Source: a virus | Length of the DNA: 43,792 nt | Strand: one strand, 5' to 3' | IMG/VR virus record: IMGVR_UViG_3300008450_000087 | Span: 1 to 43,792 of that record | Shown here: one piece after another, positions 38,453 to 43,792 of the stretch | Numbering within the stretch: the first letter of the stretch is position 1 | Layout: each line of letters begins with the position of its first letter | Notes under the pieces: generated by a model | Seen by the model: the letters and a program-made list of their open reading frames with translations, nothing else | What the model was told of the DNA's origin: nothing | Database searches by the model: none | Translations under genes and position numbers: made by a program

Positions 38453-39697
38453 TTAGTACCCGAACCTCACACCAACCGACACAACAGGCTTAGCCACCGG
38501 ATACTTGCGATGGATAAAATAACCAGAGCAATCTACCCAGTCGTCAATCGCCGGGTGCTCGTCGAATTTCTCCGGCTCGCCCTTCTTTGTGTAGCCCTGA
38601 GACTCAAGCGCGAATGCTAGCTCTGGGCACTTTTCGCAGTTAATCAGCAGCCGGTCATGCGCCAGCATTGCGTTATAGGCGTTGATCCGATCGCGGACGG
38701 CTGGGTTTTTCGATGGCACGTCAATCATAAAACCAGCATCGCTAAGGATGTCCACGTCTGAGCGGCTGGCGTTCGTGCTGCCGCTCTTCCCGCTGGCATC
38801 CGGGTAGATAACGATCTTCTTGCCCGGATAGCGCGCAACGATGTTGTTTACCACGTCGTATGTGTCGTGACTCACGAACTCGTCAACCGCTACAGGGCCG
38901 TCACCGTCGATAACGAACACGACAGCGCAACAGCCGCCAATGTTGAAGTCGAGGCCGATATGCAGACGCACGTCAGACGGCAGAATCTCCCGGTCGGTGC
39001 TGTGCTTCTTGCGGTCGAAGAAGTGGTAAACCTTGTTCATAGACAGCGAAACGAATTCGCCGTTTAGGTACAAGTCCGCCAGCACCGGGTCATAGTTGGC
39101 GCGGATCTGCTCGATGTACTCGTCAGGCAAAAACGGGTTGCTGGCAGTCGGCGCCTTGTAAATCTCATAACCCGGCTGCTTTAGCTTGGCCCACTTTTCG
39201 TAGACGAAACCGTTAACGCCCTGGTCTGGCGTTGTAACTACGGCAATCGTGTTGCGCCCGTTTAGCTTCTGCCGGTTACGCTCTGAGATTTTCCGCCAGA
39301 CGAATGCCGCTTTCTCTTTCGGCAGGGTGTCCAGCTCATCGACTACCGAGTGCGCTACCTCATATGCAACGATACGCTCGGGTCGCTCATACGAACGACA
39401 GACGATGAACCCAAGGCCGTCGATGGTGATTAGGTATTCAGACTTGTTAACCTTGAACTTAAGCCCTAGCGACTTAAGGTCATCCTCTAAGCCTGGCATT
39501 GCGCGCAGCCTTAAGAGGTCATAGGTCGGCATGTAGTACGCGCCGTTTGCGCCCGGCTCTTCCATCATTTTGATGAGCAGGCGCATGGTGCCGGCGCGCG
39601 ACTTACCAGAACCAAGTCCGCCAACGATGGCCGGATAAGCCGCGCCCGAAAAGCAGAACTCTTCCTGCGGCTCTGTTAGCGGGATCTCGACATCCAT
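38453..39697 (-). CDS. terL: Large terminase subunit
   Basis: 414 residues. ATPase: Walker A GGLGSGKS at 26-33, Walker B HSVVDELD with Asp120-Glu121. RNase-H-like nuclease: Asp250 in GLDFNIGG, Asp300 in YPDASG, and a late acidic residue in DDWVDCSGYF. All catalytic parts are there. It cuts and pumps phage DNA into the head together with the small subunit. ATG directly follows the small-subunit stop. Confidence 0.93.
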   Translation of the reverse strand: MDVEIPLTEPQEEFCFSGAAYPAIVGGLGSGKSRAGTMRLLIKMMEEPGANGAYYMPTYDLLRLRAMPGLEDDLKSLGLKFKVNKSEYLITIDGLGFIVCRSYERPERIVAYEVAHSVVDELDTLPKEKAAFVWRKISERNRQKLNGRNTIAVVTTPDQGVNGFVYEKWAKLKQPGYEIYKAPTASNPFLPDEYIEQIRANYDPVLADLYLNGEFVSLSMNKVYHFFDRKKHSTDREILPSDVRLHIGLDFNIGGCCAVVFVIDGDGPVAVDEFVSHDTYDVVNNIVARYPGKKIVIYPDASGKSGSTNASRSDVDILSDAGFMIDVPSKNPAVRDRINAYNAMLAHDRLLINCEKCPELAFALESQGYTKKGEPEKFDEHPAIDDWVDCSGYFIHRKYPVAKPVVSVGVRFGY

Positions 39698-40138
39698 TTA
39701 GTCTGGCTGCTGTTCTGGCTTGCAGGCTCGTACAAACGTGATCCGTGGCGAATCGCCAAGCTCGACAACGGCCTCTACCTGTCGATCAATACCAGCAAGT
39801 TTCGCCTGCGCCATAATCGCCTGTACGGCAGCGGCGCACTGCGGACGCTCTCCACCCTTGGCCAGCGCCAATACCTGCTCTAGCTTTTCAATCTGGCCTT
39901 CGACGGTAATCAAAAAGCGCTCCTTAATCTCTGATTTGATCTGGTCAAGATACTTCTTAAACCTCGGCTGCTGCTTCAACTGGCACGCTTTGACTCTTAG
40001 GCAGTTAAGTGACGCCTGCGAATCAGGGCAGAAAACCTCTTTGTATATCTTCCACTCAGGCACATGCGTCTCGGTCATCATGCGCCGCGCGAACTCTTCG
40101 TTCTTTCTGTTGTGGACTTTGTAGGTTCGTTTTTCCAT
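39698..40138 (-). CDS. terS: Small terminase subunit
   Basis: 146 residues if started at ATG 40138 (MEKRTYKVHNRKNEEFAR). Basic helical N-terminus for DNA binding, then helices (YLDQIKSEIKERFLITVEGQ) and AAAVQAIMAQAKLAGI, the oligomerisation pattern of TerS. The late-class element 40137-40154 reaches the start codon, so a sigma-54 transcript would begin inside the gene; translation from the ATG pair at 40082-40079 (MMTETH, GAAGAG upstream) is then possible. Place before terL supports the call. Confidence 0.82.
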   Translation of the reverse strand: MEKRTYKVHNRKNEEFARRMMTETHVPEWKIYKEVFCPDSQASLNCLRVKACQLKQQPRFKKYLDQIKSEIKERFLITVEGQIEKLEQVLALAKGGERPQCAAAVQAIMAQAKLAGIDRQVEAVVELGDSPRITFVRACKPEQQPD

Positions 40139-40154
40139 GCAGGTATTGTGCCAT
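40137..40154 (-). promoter_or_regulatory. Late-class GG-N10-GC element before the terminase operon
   Basis: Minus strand ATGGCACAATACCTGCAT, with the TGGCAC half identical to the sigma-54 consensus. It overlaps the first ATG of the small terminase gene. Confidence 0.55.
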
Positions 40155-40167
40155 AAATATGTGGATG

Positions 40168-40194
40168 GCAAAAGAAAGCCCCGGTTAAGGGGCT
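40168..40194 (-). terminator. Terminator after the gene at 40200
   Basis: AGCCCC (40177-40182) / GGGGCT (40189-40194), six-base loop, then TTCTTTTG on the minus strand. Confidence 0.82.
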
Positions 40195-40199
40195 AGGTT

Positions 40200-40826
40200 T
40201 TAGGCGTCTGGGCGGGAGTGCCAAACAAGACCGGATACAGGCGGGAAATAAAACCCATCAACCTCAACATCTTGCCCGCAAGACGAACCGTCAAACCGTG
40301 TAATTGGAAGCAGCTTTCCTGCAGGCATATCTGTCTTTGGAGACTCGCATTTAAGCATTACCAGATCTCCAATTTCCCATTCTTTGCGCGGCAATTCTTC
40401 TGTTTCAGCAGCCTGCACAATCAACGCAAAACCCTCGCCAGCCAGCTTGCTGACAAGAAACTCGCGCTCAGTCGCCATCGCTTTAGTCTGTGCGTCGATC
40501 TCTAAGATGCGATCACGCCAACGGACAGGGCCACCGTAAACGGCTTTAGCATCTGCGGACGGCTTCAATTTATCCCGCTCAGCCTGCCACATTTCGCGGG
40601 TGACGATTGCGGTGGCGTGGTCGTCTGCAATACAGCTAAGCGGTGTAATGTTCGTGATATGACCCATGCTTGACCATACAACATCATCGTCATCTGGGCA
40701 TGTTACTGCCGGACTAAGAGTACGCCATGCACCAATATCTCCAGACGTGTCTTGGCAGATAGTCAAACAGCTATCCTCCGGCCACTCCCCCAACTCTTTC
40801 GCCAAAATCTCAACCAGCTTTGCCAT
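40200..40826 (-). CDS. Hypothetical phage accessory protein
   Basis: 208 residues; GGAGG seven bases before ATG 40826. N-terminus KLVEILAKELGEWPEDSCLT, a middle with REMWQAERDKLKPSADAKAV and a beta-rich end (GDLVMLKCESPKTDMPAGKL). The W-x-x-E-R-D region recurs in modular phage accessory proteins. Single-gene unit with own promoter and terminator. Function unknown. Confidence 0.65.
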   Translation of the reverse strand: MAKLVEILAKELGEWPEDSCLTICQDTSGDIGAWRTLSPAVTCPDDDDVVWSSMGHITNITPLSCIADDHATAIVTREMWQAERDKLKPSADAKAVYGGPVRWRDRILEIDAQTKAMATEREFLVSKLAGEGFALIVQAAETEELPRKEWEIGDLVMLKCESPKTDMPAGKLLPITRFDGSSCGQDVEVDGFYFPPVSGLVWHSRPDA

Positions 40827-40853
40827 GTTGCATCCTCCATTCAGTGAGCCGTC

Positions 40854-40881
40854 ATCATATCAAGCGGCGCGGTGTTGTCTA
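40854..40881 (-). promoter_or_regulatory. CTAGACA promoter (early class) for gene 40200-40826
   Basis: Minus strand -35 TAGACA (40876-40881), 16 bases, -10 TATGAT. Context TAAAATAAAGCTAGACAA is shared with the other early-class sites. Confidence 0.62.
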
Positions 40882-40892
40882 GCTTTATTTTA

Positions 40893-40922
40893 TGCAAAAG
40901 AAAGCCCGCGCAGTGGCGGGCT
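40893..40922 (-). terminator. Terminator downstream of the holin unit
   Basis: AGCCCGC (40903-40909) / GCGGGCT (40916-40922), six-base loop, then TTCTTTTG on the minus strand. Confidence 0.82.
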
Positions 40923-41306
40923 ATCAGTGGGCCAATTTGAGCATCGCAGGGCGAGAGGCGTGGTGCCTTATTGGTAATGAATGGGCCGGTGTCATTCTGC
41001 ATTGGCCCCATGTTGGCCCCGGCGCTTACAATGCTAGCATTCCATTCATTCGGCTGGTGACTGTTTGTACTGAGCCGGCACGTCTCACCGTGTTAACCCG
41101 ACAGCTTCCTGCCCGCCCACTGATAAAGCAGGCCAATCACCATGCGAATAAATAGCCGAATCGAGCACGGTGGCTAGCCGTCATGAGGTGTCTCACCCCG
41201 CTCTGGTCGCTTTCCCTAACGCGCGTAGCCCGGAGTAAAGGCATCATTGCAAGCGTTTCGAGGTTTAGTGCAGCGTGCCACACACCAGCGGCAAGTATCG
41301 CCGCCA
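40923..41306. other. Gene-poor region with nested inverted repeats; candidate packaging or regulatory site
   Basis: No well-supported gene. It holds GGGCCAAT (40929) facing ATTGGCCC (41001), AATGAATGG (40976-40984) facing CCATTCATT (41042-41050), a perfect palindrome AATGCTAGCATT (41030-41041) and two TTGGCCCC repeats 11 bases apart (41002, 41013). It lies between the holin and terminase units, where cos or pac sites are often found. Confidence 0.45.
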
Positions 41307-41307
41307 T
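41137..41307 (-). CDS. Weak 56-residue ORF coupled to the holin
   Basis: Its ATG shares a base with the holin TGA (TGATG). The product is MAAILAAGVWHAALNLETLA, then basic (RATRVRESDQSGVRHLM). No domain, no separate ribosome site and uneven composition, so it may be chance. Confidence 0.3.
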   Translation of the reverse strand: MAAILAAGVWHAALNLETLAMMPLLRATRVRESDQSGVRHLMTASHRARFGYLFAW

Positions 41308-41630
41308 CACTCACCAGAGTCAACCTTTTTATCTGCCCAATGCTTAACCCACACCTTGAACTGCTCAAGCCCAAACAATCCAACCATGGCGCCTAGAAAA
41401 TAACCCCAGCCGTCTGACATGCCGGCTGCCTGAAAGCCATTCGCCGCCATGAGAATCAACGTGGTGCCAACCGTGACGCGCATCAGCACGCCGCGAAGTG
41501 TTGCGTCTTTATCTTGGATCGAGACAACCGCGCTTAGCACGAACGTCATAATGGCAGCCTTAACCGGCTCGGGGATGCTCATCCATACCGCGTACCATGT
41601 GCCTGGGTCTTTTTCGGGCATGTCCGACAT
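41307..41630 (-). CDS. Lambda S-like holin with possible dual start
   Basis: 107 residues from ATG 41630 (MSDMPEKDPG); a second ATG three codons on gives MPEKDPG, closely recalling lambda S (MKMPEKH). A TTG at 41636 is less likely. Three membrane spans at about 22-38, 48-66 and 74-95, then a basic/charged tail (KVWVKHWADKKVDSGE), as in class I holins. It forms the membrane lesions that release the lysozyme encoded at 15211-15645. The ribosome site is weak. It follows the lipoprotein gene in one small operon. Confidence 0.82.
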   Translation of the reverse strand: MSDMPEKDPGTWYAVWMSIPEPVKAAIMTFVLSAVVSIQDKDATLRGVLMRVTVGTTLILMAANGFQAAGMSDGWGYFLGAMVGLFGLEQFKVWVKHWADKKVDSGE

Positions 41631-41642
41631 ATCCAATACCGA

Positions 41643-41879
41643 TTAAAGGAAGTTTACCGCTGATACCTTCGCCTTCCATTCAGAGCATATATGGCCTTGA
41701 ACCATCTCGCCTTCCTGGTTTAGCGCACGAAACCCGATAGCCATGCCGCAGCTTTTTAGCGTGTACCCTGTAAGTTCAACGCCAGAAAGCCCGCGACCGT
41801 TGAGCGAATGCTTCACCGTCGATACGTCCTGGCAGCCTGCTAGCGATACGACAAGTGCAAGGGCGATGATTGGGCGCAT
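41643..41879 (-). CDS. Small lipoprotein upstream of the holin
   Basis: 78 residues from ATG 41879, chosen because a lipoprotein signal begins there: MRPIIALALVVSLAGC with lipobox LAGC and Cys16. The mature part is short and soluble (LSGVELTGYTLKSCGMAIGF) with two further cysteines. It shares an operon with the holin; a role in lysis (outer spanin) or in altering the infected cell surface is possible, but there is no C-terminal membrane span as in a unimolecular spanin. Confidence 0.72.
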   Translation of the reverse strand: MRPIIALALVVSLAGCQDVSTVKHSLNGRGLSGVELTGYTLKSCGMAIGFRALNQEGEMVQGHICSEWKAKVSAVNFL

Positions 41880-41912
41880 GCGTTGCTCGTGTTGGTGGCA
41901 TGGGTTTTGCAT

Positions 41913-41942
41913 ATCATAGCGGAATGGTCGGGGTGGTGTCCA
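41913..41942 (-). promoter_or_regulatory. Sigma-70 promoter for the lipoprotein-holin unit
   Basis: Minus strand -35 TGGACA (41937-41942), 18 bases, -10 TATGAT (41913-41918). Expected start about 25 bases before the lipoprotein ATG. It lacks the CTAGACA core. Confidence 0.6.
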
Positions 41943-41989
41943 CGGCTGGATTGCGCGATTATTGCGATTATTTGCGGAAAAATAATTGG

Positions 41990-42019
41990 CATAAAAAAGC
42001 CGGCGCAGTGGCCGGCTTT
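41990..42019 (-). terminator. Terminator of the 42-43 kb accessory operon
   Basis: AAAGCCGGC (41996-42004) / GCCGGCTTT (42011-42019), six-base loop, followed by six T on the minus strand. Confidence 0.88.
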
Positions 42020-42027
42020 GTTTGGGG

Positions 42028-42573
42028 TTATTGTTTGCGCCATCCCGCGTCATAGATTCGTCGCGCCTGCTCAAAAGATGCAGTGGCTACGTCTTTTCCT
42101 GCGTCTTTGATTAGCACCAAGATAGCTGCCTCCCGCTCATCCGCCGCGATCTGCTCGGGGGTGCGGATTGGGCGGAACTCAAGCACGTTAGGCGGGTAAA
42201 AACCGTCATCTTCCGCAAACCATGCGTAGGTCTTGCCTTTGATTTCGTGATAGGCGATTACGCTACCTTCAATCCAAATAAAGCTCCGTTCGCAATTAGG
42301 CCCGGTTGCGTGTGGAATTGCTGCCTCCACGCGCAAACCAACCGGCGGCAGACCTTCGCCAGACCATGGGGTTGGTTGTGGGCGAGCAATCAGCAAGTCT
42401 CTTTTTGCCGAGTATTCTCCAGCAGCCCCCCATTTTGTATCCTCGCCATCGTCAATTATTGCCATCAGATATTGGCCATTTCGCTTTATCCAGCTTGCGA
42501 AATACTCCTTGCAAGACGGCAGATAATGCGTAGCCCCTTCCGGCGCCTTACTCCAATCAATAACGTCGCTCAT
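42028..42573 (-). CDS. Hypothetical phage protein (W-S-K-A-P-E-G-A-T-H-Y type)
   Basis: 181 residues; ATGA overlap. Begins IDWSKAPEGATHYLPSCKEY, an N-terminal module seen in many variable phage accessory proteins, then SGEGLPPVGLRVEAAIPHAT and a C-terminal helix (EREAAILVLIKDAGKDVATA). Function unknown. Last gene of its operon, ahead of a strong terminator. Confidence 0.68.
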   Translation of the reverse strand: MSDVIDWSKAPEGATHYLPSCKEYFASWIKRNGQYLMAIIDDGEDTKWGAAGEYSAKRDLLIARPQPTPWSGEGLPPVGLRVEAAIPHATGPNCERSFIWIEGSVIAYHEIKGKTYAWFAEDDGFYPPNVLEFRPIRTPEQIAADEREAAILVLIKDAGKDVATASFEQARRIYDAGWRKQ

Positions 42574-42773
42574 CTTTTCGGCACTCCAGTTTTCGAGTCA
42601 ATCCAGCCCAATTGGTATGGCTTGATTAGCCAGGCCCAGTGGGTGACATGCTTCGTGTCTGACAGCGTAGAAAAATCACCTAAAAGCAATGGGCCGTCCC
42701 AGTCCTTCATTCGCACAACCATGCCAACCTCAAGCTTATCCGGCGCGCCTTCAATCCATTCAACGTTAATCAC
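42570..42773 (-). CDS. Hypothetical small phage protein
   Basis: 67 residues, ATGA overlaps at both ends. WIEGAPDKLEVGMVVRMKDW suggests a small beta-barrel-like domain; ends in the HWAWLIKPY segment. No family recognised. Confidence 0.6.
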   Translation of the reverse strand: MINVEWIEGAPDKLEVGMVVRMKDWDGPLLLGDFSTLSDTKHVTHWAWLIKPYQLGWIDSKTGVPKR

Positions 42774-42961
42774 TGCCCCGACTCCATGCTCATGATCTTC
42801 TCAATCTTCTTGTCAAGGTGATAGTTAACGTGCGAGGTGTGAGCAGCGCAGAAGATCCACGGCAGAATCCAGAAGCCGAGCGTAAACACGGTCAAGATCA
42901 GATGCAGCAGGTGGCTAGTTTTTACTTTCTTCATTTCAAGCAAGATGGCGGCGTTGTTCAT
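42770..42961 (-). CDS. Small membrane protein
   Basis: 63 residues from ATG 42961 (AGGAG upstream), overlapping the previous stop. LLHLILTVFTLGFWILPWIF is a long hydrophobic segment with the central G-F-W turn, probably a re-entrant hairpin or one long span, preceded by KKVKTSH. Proteins of this pattern are common in phages and have been proposed as superinfection-exclusion factors; unproved here. Confidence 0.68.
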   Translation of the reverse strand: MNNAAILLEMKKVKTSHLLHLILTVFTLGFWILPWIFCAAHTSHVNYHLDKKIEKIMSMESGQ

Positions 42962-43158
42962 TTGTTGCGCTCCTGTAGCATGGCGTCGGCAACAGAGTAA
43001 GAACACTCTGCAAGTTTTTGTGCCGTTGTTTCTTCAACCATATCAGCAAGCAAGCCCTGCATCGCCTTAGCCGCAAAGTAATCGCGCAAGGTCATGCCGT
43101 AAAAATAATCACTGTTAGTCTCGCTCGGAAACGCCGGCCCGCCATTATCTTTACTCAT
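42958..43158 (-). CDS. Conserved small phage protein (MTLRDYFAAKAMQ family)
   Basis: 66 residues, GGAG before ATG 43158. NGGPAFPSETNSDYFYGMTL and RDYFAAKAMQGLLAD are the hallmark of a widespread phage accessory family of unknown function. First gene behind the early-class promoter at 43191-43219. Confidence 0.78.
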   Translation of the reverse strand: MSKDNGGPAFPSETNSDYFYGMTLRDYFAAKAMQGLLADMVEETTAQKLAECSYSVADAMLQERNK

Positions 43159-43190
43159 TTCTACCGCTCCAATTCGTGAATTGCCCGCAC

Positions 43191-43219
43191 ACCATATCGC
43201 TACGGCGTGCGGGTGTCTA
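43191..43219 (-). promoter_or_regulatory. CTAGACA promoter (early class) for the 42-43 kb operon
   Basis: Minus strand -35 TAGACA (43214-43219), 17 bases, -10 TATGGT. Context TAAAATAAACCTAGACA begins in the last codons of the metallophosphoesterase gene. Confidence 0.58.
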
Positions 43220-43222
43220 GGT

Positions 43223-43792
43223 TTATTTTAGCATTTCAGGATGCACAGTGTGACGCGCGACCTCGCCGTATTCACGGTGCAGAACAACGCACTTCATATT
43301 CTCACGCGAACGCCAGCCGCCAGCAGTCGCATAAGCATCACCAGGCGCAAGGGTATTGAAGCTCTCAACCGTGCAGCCTGGATACTCCTTCTTGCTTTCG
43401 TGATGCACATGGCCAGTCCACCACATGCGGTGCTTTGTGCGGCCCCAGGCTTGCGGCTGGTCTGCTGCCATTACCTGCCCAAGCCGGTCAGCTTTGCATG
43501 TATGGCCGTGATGAGTGCCGACAAGCGAATTGCCAAACTCAAAATAGGTAAACAATGCGGGGCTGATATCAACCGTTACGCGCGGCTCGTTTTCGTAGAT
43601 ATGGCTAAGCGCAGTGGATAGCCAGAGTGCGCCCGTCTCGTCGTGGTTGCCCGGCACGTTAATGATGTGCACGCTCTTGTGCTTTGTTAGTGCCGTCTCG
43701 ATGCACTGGCGGATCACTTTGACCAATACGCGAACCATCTTGGCGTAACGGCTGTCGGCATCCAAATGGTGCCCGCTGCGAGGAGTAACAGC
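43223..43792 (-). CDS. Metallophosphoesterase, C-terminal part (runs off the window end)
   Basis: Continuation of the gene whose start is at 660. On the circular unit this part is 43223-43678; 43679-43792 duplicates 1-114. Motifs seen here are NVPGNHDE (GNHD), GTHHGHTCK and TGHVHHE, the metal-binding and catalytic histidines of calcineurin-like enzymes. TAA at 43223. The stop codon overlaps the AT-rich part of the next promoter. Confidence 0.88.
   Translation of the reverse strand, partial: AVTPRSGHHLDADSRYAKMVRVLVKVIRQCIETALTKHKSVHIINVPGNHDETGALWLSTALSHIYENEPRVTVDISPALFTYFEFGNSLVGTHHGHTCKADRLGQVMAADQPQAWGRTKHRMWWTGHVHHESKKEYPGCTVESFNTLAPGDAYATAGGWRSRENMKCVVLHREYGEVARHTVHPEMLK
43679..43792. 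repeat. Terminal direct repeat, right copy
   Basis: Identical to 1-114; see the left copy. Joining the two restores a continuous 371-residue metallophosphoesterase frame. Confidence 0.95.

Noticed and set aside
40892-41155. 87-residue plus-strand ORF
   Set aside because: It begins inside a terminator stem, lacks a ribosome site and its product has no recognisable features.
1-43792. tRNA genes and insertion sequences
   Set aside because: No cloverleaf with a convincing anticodon arm and no transposase-like frame or flanking inverted repeats were noticed by eye; a covariance-model scan would be decisive.

Overview
The window is a complete tailed-phage genome from a circular assembly. Bases 1-114 are repeated exactly at 43679-43792, so the unit is 43,678 bp, and one gene (a metallophosphoesterase) is split across the artificial ends. 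The virion genes (large terminase, DUF4055-type portal, MuF-type protein, scaffold, capsid, HK97 gp10-like protein, tail tube, frameshifted tail chaperones, tape measure, DUF2460/DUF2163/NlpC-P60/tip protein) describe a long, flexible, non-contractile tail (siphovirus). A lambda-S-like holin and a GH24 lysozyme, both suited to a Gram-negative envelope, point to a proteobacterial host; the host cannot be fixed from sequence alone. I see no integrase, CI-like repressor, DNA polymerase, RNA polymerase or tRNA, so a lytic life style relying on host polymerases is most likely.

Layout. (1) 1-5503, minus: a dense chain of small early/accessory genes, many coupled by ATGA overlaps, including several too short for ordinary gene calling (a 17-residue and a 39-residue membrane peptide, two zinc-finger peptides), two small HTH proteins, a miniature cytosine-C5-methyltransferase-like protein and the metallophosphoesterase. 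(2) 5504-5994: a non-coding region with ten exact copies of TGGGACAA in both orientations and a 20-bp palindrome, next to (3) a RepA-like helicase with a zinc-binding N-terminus (5995-7467) and an AlpA/excisionase-like HTH protein; together these look like a replication origin and initiator. (4) 7725-15019, plus: SF2 helicase, VRR-NUC nuclease, RecE-like exonuclease, a conserved phage protein, SSB, then a five-gene cassette whose core is IbrB (ParB-fold), an unknown protein, a short GNAT/Mom-like acyltransferase and IbrA (DUF3440 PAPS-reductase-like). (5) 15050-15645, minus: lysozyme plus a small hydrophobic protein. (6) 15769-17265, plus: a self-contained moron-like island led by a pentapeptide-repeat protein. 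(7) 17289-40138, minus: tail fibre/tip, tail, connector, a displaced collar-type fibre, capsid, scaffold, MuF, portal, a small early-type cassette (37681-38383), large and small terminase. (8) 40200-43158, minus: accessory genes, a lipoprotein and the holin.

The most striking regulatory signal is two classes of repeated intergenic element. Eight copies of a GG-N10-GC element (type ATGGCATAATATTTGCAT) stand in front of virion or lysis genes, most just behind a Rho-independent terminator. They fit the -24/-12 consensus of sigma-54 promoters (one copy perfectly), although ribosome-site placement makes an extended -10 reading possible in several. Five other sites carry CTAGACA at or near a sigma-70 -35 box and precede early/accessory operons. 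The genome thus looks like a string of promoter-gene-terminator units with an early and a late class of promoter.

The best candidates for undescribed biology are the IbrB-X-GNAT-IbrA cassette (possibly with the mini-methyltransferase, as a DNA-modification or sulfur/adenylate-chemistry system), the late-promoter family, the iteron region and the pentapeptide island.
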